The notes below the pieces were generated by a model. It searched no databases and was not told the DNA's origin. It saw only the letters and a list, made by a program, of their open reading frames with translations. A program made the translations under genes and the position numbers. Positions 1-7,028 of a stretch of 38,480 bases of DNA are shown piece by piece. The stretch lies in the NCBI GenBank assembly GCA_030688605.1, contig JAUYJB010000117.1, positions 1 to 38,480 of the forward strand. Direction: 5' to 3'. The stretch is from Hyphomicrobiales bacterium (GTDB lineage Bacteria > Pseudomonadota > Alphaproteobacteria > Rhizobiales > NORP267). Numbering within the stretch: position 1 is the stretch's first letter; each line of letters begins with the position of its first letter.

Positions 1-99
1 CACGGTCAGCTCGTTGATCAGCTCGACCAGCTCCTTGTGCTCCTCGTCAACGGACGGAATCCCGGTGCAATATTCATCCCGCCAACGGATCAGGGCCAT
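1..99 (-). CDS. Bacteriohemerythrin, N-terminal part only (runs off window start)
   Basis: The first 33 residues are visible, beginning MALIRWRDEY and containing VDEEHKELVELINEL. This is the hemerythrin N-terminal pattern: W-x-D/E near the start, then (I/V)D-x-x-H-x-x-L followed by N-x-L. The His in EEHKEL would be the first di-iron ligand. A perfect AGGAGG (about 105-110) precedes the ATG. Bacteriohemerythrins bind O2, and some bind NO, at a non-heme di-iron site in the cytoplasm. The gene starts 9 bases after the preceding stop on the same strand, so it is the last visible member of the heme-copper enzyme operon; a role delivering or scavenging gas for that enzyme is inference. The remaining ligand His/Glu residues lie outside the window and cannot be checked. 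Confidence 0.75.
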   Translation of the reverse strand, partial: MALIRWRDEYCTGIPSVDEEHKELVELINELTV

Positions 100-108
100 G
101 ATTGCCTC

Positions 109-624
109 CTAATCGGTCGCTTCGTGAAACAGAAAACCGCCGCCCTCGGCACGAAATTGTATAACAAAAAGCACCCCCGGTCGAAGCGCGACCTCGGTGT
201 GCGCCTCATAGTCGAAGCCTTCCGCGCGGTCGCTGTCGCGCATCCGCGCGGCGAGTGTGTGCGGCCCGGCCGGGATCGGAAAGCTCTGGTAGAGCCGGGC
301 CGGGCCATCCGAGCGCAGGCCCGTTGGCTCGAGCGTCTCAGAAAAGACCACCTTGCCGTCGAGCTCCAGCTCCACGGCCACCGGCAGCCTCTCGCGCTCG
401 CAGATGAGTTTGCGGCGCATGTTCGGCGCCAGCTTCTCCAAATCCTCGGGGGTCGGCTCCCGGCATCCGCCTTTGCTCTGGCCGCCATGGACCAGCGCGA
501 GCTTGATGAGCGCAGAATCGGCTGGAAAGTGACGGTAGGCGGGCGTGTCGGAAAAATAGCCGATGACCGCCATGATCGCGGCATAGATCGCGACCTGCCC
601 AGCAATCTTGATCGCGCTAAGCAT
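109..624 (-). CDS. Membrane-anchored protein of unknown function in the oxidase operon
   Basis: A 171-residue protein with one N-terminal membrane segment (residues about 5-23) followed by a soluble domain of about 140 residues. The soluble part has two cysteines (in GGCREP and LICER) and a beta-rich C-terminal half that reads like an Ig/carbohydrate-binding fold (DGKVVFSETL, then IPAGPHTLAARM). No c-type heme motif is present. The start is the ATG at 624, overlapping the preceding gene by 8 bases, which implies translational coupling. I do not recognise a named family. An architecturally similar position is taken by FixH in cbb3 operons and by an uncharacterised ORF beside senC in reported sNOR clusters; either comparison is inference from position only. 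Confidence 0.7.
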   Translation of the reverse strand: MLSAIKIAGQVAIYAAIMAVIGYFSDTPAYRHFPADSALIKLALVHGGQSKGGCREPTPEDLEKLAPNMRRKLICERERLPVAVELELDGKVVFSETLEPTGLRSDGPARLYQSFPIPAGPHTLAARMRDSDRAEGFDYEAHTEVALRPGVLFVIQFRAEGGGFLFHEATD

Positions 625-2206
625 CACTGGTCGCCTTGTAGTGCCGTGGTGCCGGCGGCGGGCCGCCGTCGCGCTTGGGCGGTTGCCGCTTGGGAAGCGT
701 GGCAAGCGCCGCGGCGAAGCGTCTGATCTCGCGGCGCAGCCCCGCGCCTTCCGAGGCGTGACCCCAAAATTGGGCGATTTGCTCGCGCGACACGCGTTCG
801 CGCAAGTGAGGGTCGCGCGTGCCGTTGACGCGGCCAAGAGCCCAGTCGATGCCGAAACGGTTGTAGCAGTCGCCTTTCGGGCAGCCGGTGAGCAGCACCC
901 CGTCGGCAAGGCCAGCGCTCAATGCATAGTCGATAAAGGAAGGCGGCAGATTGCCGATACACGGCAGCTCGACCGCAGCGGCGCCGGGAACGGAAAGGCT
1001 TCTCGCCCTCACGCCTTGGGCACAGCCGAAGACGAGGATGCGCGGCTCGCCGCTCAGCCGGTCGGCCGCCTCGTGCATGGCGGCGCGGATGTCGGCGAGT
1101 GACCGGTCCGGCAGGTCAATGCCGCTGATCAGCTCGGCGCGGCGGCGGAACGGGGTCGAGGTCGGGCAGGCGCCGACGCAGATGCCGCAACTCACGCATT
1201 TCGACGCGGAGACGCTCGCCTGCCGATCGAACTTCTTGCCGTCGCTGCGCGGCGCCATGGTGATGGCGTTAAACGGACAATCGGCAGCGCAGCGGGCGCA
1301 GCCATTGCACTGGTCGAGCGTGACCAGCGCCGGTTTGGCGCGGCGCATCGGTGGAAGAAAGGGCAGGACGGTAAGGAGCAGCAGCACAACGCCGACGGTT
1401 GCCCAGACTGTGCCGGACGACCAATAGTCGAGCAGCGGATAAAGGCCGAGATAAAACCAGTCGAGCCGCACCACTGACACGACCGTCGTCAGGTCTGCGG
1501 GTCCATGGCTGACCGCCGGCTTGACCAGCGACAGGGCGAGGATGGCGGCGAACATGCCGGCAGCAAGCCCCCGCGGCGGGTTGGTCTCCGCCCGGGTGAC
1601 CCGCTGCAGATGGATCCACAAAATGAGCAGCAGGATCAGGGGAGCGGCGATGTGGAGGTAGATCATAAGCGTGAAGAAGCGGTCGTCGAGCTGCTGCGGC
1701 GTGAGGAAATTGGTGGCGATCGGGGTCACGAAGATCGGCAGCCAGTCGAGCCACTCGGTCGAGCGGATGGCGACATATTGGGCAAGCTCGTCCCAGACCA
1801 GCCAGTAGCCGGTGATGCCGCAGACGAAGACCAGGAACAGGATCGGCGTGCCGGTCGACCAGGTGAACCAGCGCGCGCCGCGATGGCGGTCGAGCGCAAA
1901 TTCGCGGAAGATGTGGATGACCATGAACAGGACCATGGCATCGGAGGCGTAGCGGTGCAGCGAGCGCATGACGCCGCCGAGATACCACTGGTCGTGGGTG
2001 AGATACTCGACCGACTCATAGGCCGCGGTGATGCCGGTATCGAAGAAGATGTAGAGATAGATGCCGGTGACGGCGACGACCCAGTAAAGGAAGAAGCCGA
2101 GCGCGCCGAGATGATAGAGCGGGTTGAGGCGGGTGCCGAAGATCCGGTCGAGCCCGGTTTCCAGCGCGGCGAAAAACGCGCGCAGCGGCCTTTGGATGAA
2201 ATTCAT
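617..2206 (-). CDS. Fused cytochrome b / 2x[4Fe-4S] ferredoxin / MvhD-like iron-sulfur protein
   Basis: A 529-residue three-part protein. Residues 1-215 form a PetB-like cytochrome b domain with two histidine pairs 14 apart (H84/H98 and H185/H199), the signature for two b hemes, plus the GITGYWLVWDE turn typical of the family. Two further hydrophobic segments (about 215-230 and 265-285) follow. Residues 300-347 carry two classical 4Fe-4S motifs (C300, C303, C306, C310P; C337, C340, C343, C347P). Residues 388-460 resemble the MvhD/FlpD hydrogenase iron-sulfur subunit, with cysteines C395, C416, C442 and C447. There is no Rieske protein, cytochrome f/c1 or c-type heme. The ATG at 2206 has GGAG 9 bases upstream. 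Membership of the heme-copper operon suggests it moves electrons between a cytoplasmic carrier, the quinone pool and the terminal enzyme; this is inference. Confidence 0.85.
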   Translation of the reverse strand: MNFIQRPLRAFFAALETGLDRIFGTRLNPLYHLGALGFFLYWVVAVTGIYLYIFFDTGITAAYESVEYLTHDQWYLGGVMRSLHRYASDAMVLFMVIHIFREFALDRHRGARWFTWSTGTPILFLVFVCGITGYWLVWDELAQYVAIRSTEWLDWLPIFVTPIATNFLTPQQLDDRFFTLMIYLHIAAPLILLLILWIHLQRVTRAETNPPRGLAAGMFAAILALSLVKPAVSHGPADLTTVVSVVRLDWFYLGLYPLLDYWSSGTVWATVGVVLLLLTVLPFLPPMRRAKPALVTLDQCNGCARCAADCPFNAITMAPRSDGKKFDRQASVSASKCVSCGICVGACPTSTPFRRRAELISGIDLPDRSLADIRAAMHEAADRLSGEPRILVFGCAQGVRARSLSVPGAAAVELPCIGNLPPSFIDYALSAGLADGVLLTGCPKGDCYNRFGIDWALGRVNGTRDPHLRERVSREQIAQFWGHASEGAGLRREIRRFAAALATLPKRQPPKRDGGPPPAPRHYKATSDA

Positions 2207-2226
2207 GCGGGGTTGCTCCGCTCCGC

Positions 2227-3060
2227 CTAGCTCGCCCGGCCCTCGCGCCACAGCCGCCAGACATTGCGGGTGACGATCACCCCTACTCCGCCCAGGCTCA
2301 AGGCGCCGATGATCATCCCGATGAAAACCGAATAATCGAAATAATAGCGGTCGTCGCGCGGATCGTAGAGGGTGCAGAACAGACGGATGCGGTTGGCGAT
2401 GCCGGGGATGGTGGTGAAATCGCGGGCGCGGCCGAATATGAGGTCCTTGAGCGGCTCGACGATGCTCGGCGCGGCGAAGCTCGCGCCATAGACCTGCCGG
2501 TAGACGGTACCGGCGCCGTCGAGGATGGTCGTCTGCGCCAGATGGTCGAAGCCGCGCGGCGAGGGGAAATAGATAAAGCCGAGCGTGTCAGCGAGCCGGT
2601 GTATGGTCTCGGCATCAGCGGACAGGAGACGCCAGTTGGCCAGGTCGATCCCGCGCTCCCCGGCGTAGAGGCGCATCCGCTCGGGTGTGTCGTTCTTGGC
2701 GTCGAAGCCGATGGTGACGACGGAAAAAGAGTCCTTGCCGAGCGCGGAGCGGCCAGCGCGCACTGCGTTGCGCAGATTTTCGGTGATCAACGGGCAGGTG
2801 TCATAGCAGCTCGTATAGATCAGGCTAATGACCAGCGGCTTGCCCCTGAAGTCTGTAAGATCGACCGGGTTTCCGGCCGAATCGACCAAGGCATGGTTGC
2901 CGACAGCGCGGCCGATGGCGTCCTGGCTGACCTTGAGCGCCTGCTTTTCGTCGAATGGGCTAACGTCGGACGCGGCATCGCCATGGGCGGCAGCCGGCAG
3001 CGCGTCTGTCAGCAACCATGCTCCTGCCGCCAACAGCGCCGTAACGAGCCGAAGAGCCAT
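2227..3060 (-). CDS. SCO1/SenC family copper chaperone
   Basis: A 277-residue thioredoxin-fold protein that loads or reduces the CuA site of oxidase-type enzymes in the periplasm. It has an N-terminal signal sequence ending near PAAAHG, the copper-binding CxxxC (C85 and C89, in SCYDTCP) and the conserved distal His (H173, in GFDHLAQ). Unlike typical SCO proteins it also has a C-terminal hydrophobic helix (about 244-264) followed by a basic tail. The start used is the ATG at 3060; a GTG at 3075 would overlap the heme O synthase stop as GTGA and adds five residues, so coupling from that GTG is possible. It lies 20 bases upstream of the cytochrome b fusion gene. SenC genes accompany sNOR-type nitric oxide reductase clusters in ammonia oxidisers, which fits the reading of this operon. 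Confidence 0.88.
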   Translation of the reverse strand: MALRLVTALLAAGAWLLTDALPAAAHGDAASDVSPFDEKQALKVSQDAIGRAVGNHALVDSAGNPVDLTDFRGKPLVISLIYTSCYDTCPLITENLRNAVRAGRSALGKDSFSVVTIGFDAKNDTPERMRLYAGERGIDLANWRLLSADAETIHRLADTLGFIYFPSPRGFDHLAQTTILDGAGTVYRQVYGASFAAPSIVEPLKDLIFGRARDFTTIPGIANRIRLFCTLYDPRDDRYYFDYSVFIGMIIGALSLGGVGVIVTRNVWRLWREGRAS

Positions 3061-3071
3061 TCCAGAAGCCT

Positions 3072-3995
3072 TCACGAAATGAGCCAGCCATCGATCATGG
3101 CCCCGACCAGCAGCAGCGTGAGCTGCAAGAGCGAGGCATGAAAGTTCTGCAGCGCTGCCTTGCGGCCGGGCGCGCGCACAAGGGCCAGGCTCCGCCACAC
3201 GAACACGGCGCCGCCGAGGACCGCACAGGCAAGATAGACGACTCCAAGCCCAAACATGACGGGGACGAGTGACAGAAGGACCAGGGCCACCGTGTGGGCG
3301 AGGATGATCCGGGCGGCAACCGCCTCGCCGACGACGACGGGAAGCATCGGCACGCCGGCCTTGGCGTAGTCCTCGCTGAGCGCTGTTGCGAGGCTCCAGA
3401 AATGCGGCGGCGTCCACAGGAACAGGACGACGGCGAGGATCAGTGGCGCCGGCGCCAGCGCTGGATCGACCGCGGCGGCGCCGGCCAGCACCGCGAAGCT
3501 GCCGGCAAGCCCGCCGATGACGATATTGAGCACCGAGCGGCGCTTCAGCCAAACTGTATAGACGATGCCGTAGACGAAGGCGCCGAGAAAGACGTAGAGC
3601 GCCGCGGCGGCATTGAGCACCAGGCCGGCAAGGCCGACGCCGAGGGCAAGCACGCCTAGGATGGCGGCAAGCCAGGCCGGCCCCGCGGCAAGCGCGCCGG
3701 TGACGAAGGGGCGGTTGCGGGTCCGCGCCATCAGCGCGTCGAGGTCGCGTTCCGCATACTGGTTGAAGGCGCCGGCGCTCGCCGAGGACAGGAACACCGC
3801 CAGCGCCAGCACCGCGACCTTCCAGGCCGGAAGCGTGTCTCCCGGCGTCACCGCCAGACCGGCCAGCGCGCAAAGCGTGATCGCAAAGCCTATGCGCAGC
3901 TTGAACACGTTGGCGGCAAGGGCGATCGCGTTGGCCAAGTCGGTTGCTCCCCACGCAGGTCGATGGCGGCGGGTCCGCGTATGCGGACCCGCCAT
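3072..3995 (-). CDS. ctaB: Protoheme IX farnesyltransferase (heme O synthase)
   Basis: A 307-residue UbiA-superfamily membrane prenyltransferase that converts heme B to heme O with farnesyl diphosphate. The diagnostic first aspartate-rich motif is present as FNQYAERDLDALMARTRNRP (residues about 77-96), and a WTPPHFWSLA motif, also diagnostic for CtaB/CyoE, follows in the middle of the protein. About eight or nine hydrophobic segments are visible. The ATG at 3995 has GAGG 5 bases upstream and starts 7 bases after the subunit I stop. Its place in the operon suggests that the enzyme needs heme O, or heme A if a CtaA is encoded elsewhere. Confidence 0.93.
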   Translation of the reverse strand: MAGPHTRTRRHRPAWGATDLANAIALAANVFKLRIGFAITLCALAGLAVTPGDTLPAWKVAVLALAVFLSSASAGAFNQYAERDLDALMARTRNRPFVTGALAAGPAWLAAILGVLALGVGLAGLVLNAAAALYVFLGAFVYGIVYTVWLKRRSVLNIVIGGLAGSFAVLAGAAAVDPALAPAPLILAVVLFLWTPPHFWSLATALSEDYAKAGVPMLPVVVGEAVAARIILAHTVALVLLSLVPVMFGLGVVYLACAVLGGAVFVWRSLALVRAPGRKAALQNFHASLLQLTLLLVGAMIDGWLIS

Positions 3996-4002
3996 GATCG
4001 CC

Positions 4003-5730
4003 TCAGCTCAGCGGCCACACTTCGGACAGGAACTTCCAGTTGACGAAGTAGTAGAGCACGAAGGCGGTGAAGAACACGGCGATCAAGACGATGGTCCCGG
4101 GAACCTTGACATGCTCCTCCGAGCCGTAGTGGGCCACCGCCGCGCCGCCGTCGAAGACCACCGGATTGGCCTTGGCGACGGCCTCCGTGCGCCGCTCGCC
4201 GAACAGCACCGAGCCGACGACGATAACGATGAAGATAAGGCCGCCTGTCGCGGCGAGCAGCGCGAAAATGCCGTTCAAGCCCATCATCAGGAAGGCCGTG
4301 CCCGGCAGTTCGACGGACAGCGGCGCATCGGTGAAGGTGATGTCCCAATGCCGCCGCGGAACGCCGAGCGTTCCGGCCCCCATCATGAACAGGGAAATGC
4401 CGCCCACCCCGATGCCGAACAGGTAGGGTTGCCATTTGGCGAGGCCCTTCAGGATGATCTGCCGCCGGAAGATAAGCGGCACCACCAGATAGGTGATGGC
4501 CATGAAGGCGAGTGTCGTGCCTGCGACGACCGTAGCGTGGAAGTGTCCCGGCACATAGAGCGTGTTGTGCATCAAGAGGTTGATCTGCTCGGTGCCGAGA
4601 ACGACCCCGGAGATGCCGCCCAGGAAGCCAAACATGATCAGCGAGAGGAACATGCCGGCAAACGCCGGATTGTCCCATGGCGCCTTGCGCAGCCACTCAA
4701 AGATGCCGTTGGTGAACCCGCGGCGGCGCTGCGCCACCTCCACCGCGCCGGGCACGCTCAGCCCATGGATCATGCTGCCGAGGACGGCAAGATACATGGC
4801 GTAGGAAGTGTTGAAGATCTTCCAGTTCGAACTGATGCCCGGCTCGACCAGCAGATGGTGCGCCGAAGCGAGCTGCAGAAACAGAATATAGAGCAGGAAG
4901 GCCGTGCGGCTGACCTTTTCCGACAGCGGCCTGGCGCCCAGCACCATGGCGGCGATGGCGTACCAGACGGCGACATGGGCGGAGACGTTGACCTGTTGCG
5001 AGGAATGACCCATCCCCCACCAGATGACCTTGTAGAGCAGCGGGTCGACGGTGCTGATAAGGCCGAGGGACCACAGCCAGGTCGGAATGAGGATCACGGC
5101 GCCCGAAGCGATGGTAAACACGGCGATGATCGCCGCGGTGATGGCCCCGAAGGTGACCAGCGGCACCGATCCTTCATAGGTCTTCTCGTCCTTGGCGACG
5201 ACCAGGGTGGCGAAGAAGACGAAACAGCCGATCAGCGCCCCGACCGCGAACAGGATCAACCCGAGATAGAAGTTGGGCCGTGCCTGCATCGGCGGATAGG
5301 AGGTGAACATGACGCTCGATTCGCCCTGCAGCACGGCGATGTTGGCGAGCACCGCGCCGACCAGCATCAGGGCGAAACCGAGCCAGGCGATTTTCGGCAC
5401 AGCGAGCCGGCTGCCCAGCAGCACGGCAGAACCAAAATAGAGGATCGCGATCTCGAAAAAGATGATCCAGAACAACAGCACGTCGGCACCGTGCGCGGTC
5501 AATGCCAGATAGAACCATTCGGCGGGCAGGATGTGCACGGCCGGCCAGCGGGTCAGCGCCACGAGCAGGCCAAAAAAGCCGCCGATGGCAAGAAACACGA
5601 CCCCGACGACGGCATTCGCTTTGATCAGCGCCTCGGCCTGGGCCTCGACCCTGAGGCCGGTGTCGGGACAAGTGCGGAACTTCGCCTCGACGGCTCTGAT
5701 CCCTTTTCCGTATGTTGTTGCGTCTGCCAT
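4003..5730 (-). CDS. B-type heme-copper oxidoreductase subunit I lacking the active-site Tyr (probable NO reductase-type)
   Basis: A 575-residue polytopic protein with at least 12 hydrophobic helices. Ligands by position: H80 (low-spin heme, in LTAHGADV), H242 (CuB), H291-H292 (CuB, in SAHHLLVEPG), H396 (high-spin heme) and H398 (low-spin heme) in the B-family-like string LYVPGHFHAT. In oxygen reductases of the A and B families the first CuB His is followed four residues later by the cross-linked tyrosine (GHPEVY / GHPIVY). Here the string is GHSSQQVN, so that position is Q246 (codon 4993-4995) and no Tyr is near. Missing this Tyr is a hallmark of NO-reducing HCO families (for example bNOR, eNOR, sNOR, gNOR, nNOR). 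AGGAGG precedes the ATG at 5730. Oxygen reduction by a radical on another residue cannot be excluded from sequence. Confidence 0.9.
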   Translation of the reverse strand: MADATTYGKGIRAVEAKFRTCPDTGLRVEAQAEALIKANAVVGVVFLAIGGFFGLLVALTRWPAVHILPAEWFYLALTAHGADVLLFWIIFFEIAILYFGSAVLLGSRLAVPKIAWLGFALMLVGAVLANIAVLQGESSVMFTSYPPMQARPNFYLGLILFAVGALIGCFVFFATLVVAKDEKTYEGSVPLVTFGAITAAIIAVFTIASGAVILIPTWLWSLGLISTVDPLLYKVIWWGMGHSSQQVNVSAHVAVWYAIAAMVLGARPLSEKVSRTAFLLYILFLQLASAHHLLVEPGISSNWKIFNTSYAMYLAVLGSMIHGLSVPGAVEVAQRRRGFTNGIFEWLRKAPWDNPAFAGMFLSLIMFGFLGGISGVVLGTEQINLLMHNTLYVPGHFHATVVAGTTLAFMAITYLVVPLIFRRQIILKGLAKWQPYLFGIGVGGISLFMMGAGTLGVPRRHWDITFTDAPLSVELPGTAFLMMGLNGIFALLAATGGLIFIVIVVGSVLFGERRTEAVAKANPVVFDGGAAVAHYGSEEHVKVPGTIVLIAVFFTAFVLYYFVNWKFLSEVWPLS

Positions 5731-5740
5731 GACCCCCCTC

Positions 5741-6280
5741 CTATTGAGCTTCGACGACATAGATGCGGCCCACCATCTGGTGGTGTCCGATGCCGCAGAA
5801 TTCGTTGCAGACGACCGAGAATTCACCGACCTCGTCGGGCGTGACCGTCAACACCGTCTCGTAGCCGGGATGAATCTGCAGATTGATGTTGACCGGCTGC
5901 AGCGAGAAGCCGTGCTGCCAGTCAAGGGAGGAAACATGCAGGCGGTATGACTTGCCTTTCTCGAGCTCGAGAATCGGCCACCATTCCCACAGCCGCCCGA
6001 GCACGTAGACGTCGCCGCCGGCCGGCGGGTGGACGACCGGAACGTCGGCCTCCTCGCGCACCGTATATTGATCGGCCATAGCCTCGGTCCGCTCGGAGAA
6101 CACCTCCGGCCTGATCCGGTAAGCCTCGTTGGAAAGGTTCTGCTCGCCGGCGAAATGCCAGTAGATCATGGCAAAGAACATCAGCAGGCCCCACAAAAAG
6201 GCGATCGTGATCCAGGTGACCTCGACCTTGGTGAGGGGCTCGTTCCACCAGACCCTGTTTTTCGGCGGATGTATAGCCAT
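5741..6280 (-). CDS. Heme-copper enzyme subunit II with CuA site
   Basis: A 179-residue protein: a single N-terminal membrane anchor (about residues 22-42) and a periplasmic cupredoxin domain. All CuA ligands are present: H123 (in DWQHGFSL), then C158, E160, C162, H166 and M169 in CNEFCGIGHHQM. It therefore accepts electrons one at a time from a soluble or membrane donor and passes them to the low-spin heme of subunit I. The small size and single helix match B-type (ba3-like) subunit II. The ATG at 6280 has GGGGAGGG just upstream; its stop is 10 bases before the subunit I start. Known sNOR and bNOR enzymes also carry CuA subunits, so CuA does not argue against NO reduction. Confidence 0.92.
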   Translation of the reverse strand: MAIHPPKNRVWWNEPLTKVEVTWITIAFLWGLLMFFAMIYWHFAGEQNLSNEAYRIRPEVFSERTEAMADQYTVREEADVPVVHPPAGGDVYVLGRLWEWWPILELEKGKSYRLHVSSLDWQHGFSLQPVNINLQIHPGYETVLTVTPDEVGEFSVVCNEFCGIGHHQMVGRIYVVEAQ

Positions 6281-6295
6281 CGTGCCCTCCCCGGC

Positions 6296-6460
6296 CTATT
6301 GCGCGATCGGGATCATTGCGACCTCGATCACGCCCCAGACGATGTAGAGCACGGTCGGTATCGCCACCCCGAGAAACAGGAGGATGAACGGATTGTCGAG
6401 TAGTTGTTGCATGACGGGGATCGGTTCCTCCCCGTCATGACCCTTGGTTTCGCCGGTCAT
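6296..6460 (-). CDS. 54-residue single-helix membrane protein, likely accessory subunit
   Basis: A short protein, MTGETKGHDGEEPIPVMQQL at the start, with one hydrophobic helix (about residues 25-46) and no cysteines. AGGG lies 9 bases before the ATG at 6460, and the stop is 15 bases before the subunit II start. By size, topology and position directly upstream of subunit II it resembles the small subunit IIa of ba3 oxidases; homology cannot be shown by eye. The gene is the first of the tightly packed set following the FNR-type palindrome at 6580-6595. Confidence 0.6.
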   Translation of the reverse strand: MTGETKGHDGEEPIPVMQQLLDNPFILLFLGVAIPTVLYIVWGVIEVAMIPIAQ

Positions 6461-6806
6461 GATTGTACCCTCTTTCCCTTGAGCGCCCGGGTGAACAAGT
6501 GCTTCCCGCAGACAGATCCGCAGCTTCCCCAATCTTGCAACTAGTAGACAAAACGCTAACAGCCGCGTCAATGCGGTTCTTGACAATAGTCAAGCGATTC
6601 CCATCGGTGGTGGAGGGACGGTGCTGTTGGCCGACATAGGCGCGGATGGCGGCGAAGCTGACCATCGCGAGAATCAATAGGATGACGAAGAAGACGACCG
6701 TGCGCTGCTTGAGCACGCGGCCGAGATAGGCCTCGATGCGGCGTAGGATCCAGTCGGCGAGAAGATAGAGAAGGATCGCGACGAGAGTGAAATAGACTAT
6801 CTCCAC
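6435..6806 (-). CDS. Small membrane protein, unknown function; C-terminal end uncertain
   Basis: GTG at 6806 is preceded by a perfect AGGAGG with 8-base spacing. The first 60 residues are convincing: two hydrophobic helices (about 3-17 and 37-57) separated by a basic amphipathic stretch (RRIEAYLGRVLKQR). After about residue 65 the sequence becomes low-quality (Ser/Arg/Gly-rich), overlaps the next start by 26 bases, and covers the FNR-type palindrome. The frame may have lost its natural stop, or the tail may be real. It probably belongs to the same respiratory locus because of strand and adjacency. No family is recognised. Confidence 0.5.
   Translation of the reverse strand: MEIVYFTLVAILLYLLADWILRRIEAYLGRVLKQRTVVFFVILLILAMVSFAAIRAYVGQQHRPSTTDGNRLTIVKNRIDAAVSVLSTSCKIGEAADLSAGSTCSPGRSRERGYNHDRRNQGS
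6580..6595 (-). promoter_or_regulatory. FNR/FixK/Dnr-type operator palindrome upstream of the respiratory operon
   Basis: The sequence cttgacaatagtcaag is a perfect inverted repeat, CTTGAC-N4-GTCAAG, matching the TTGAY-N4-RTCAA architecture of the CRP/FNR superfamily (FNR, FixK, Dnr/NnrR). It is centred about 127 bases upstream of the 54-residue gene. Activation from -41.5 would put the transcription start near 6546; only a weak -10-like TAGCGT is seen there. Such sites give control by low oxygen or nitric oxide. Which regulator binds is not decidable from the site. Confidence 0.6.
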
Positions 6807-7028
6807 GGGATTGGCCTCCTTCTCCGTCCGACTTGCAGCATGACAGGGCGCTCCTGGAAAGAACCCGTCATTTCCGTAGGTTGGAATGTTTCTCCGCCGA
6901 TCATCTGGTCCGGAGACGCGGGTTGAGTGCCGTTTCTGCGCTCATTAGCCGTTCGTCTCTGCCGGGCTTCTCTCGTCGCCACACGTTTGCCGGGTGCAAA
7001 GGGCGGGCCGGTGCCATCGACGCGCCGG

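Noticed and set aside
3061-3954. An open frame extending the SCO1 gene upstream to give 575 residues
   Set aside because: The first 290 residues are an Arg-rich shadow of the heme O synthase gene; the SCO1 signal peptide fixes the start near 3060-3075.
3613-5844. A 743-codon open frame on the plus strand opposite the heme-copper genes
   Set aside because: It is the antisense of three well-supported membrane protein genes; its His/Asp/Glu/Gln-rich translation is the usual shadow of hydrophobic high-GC genes.
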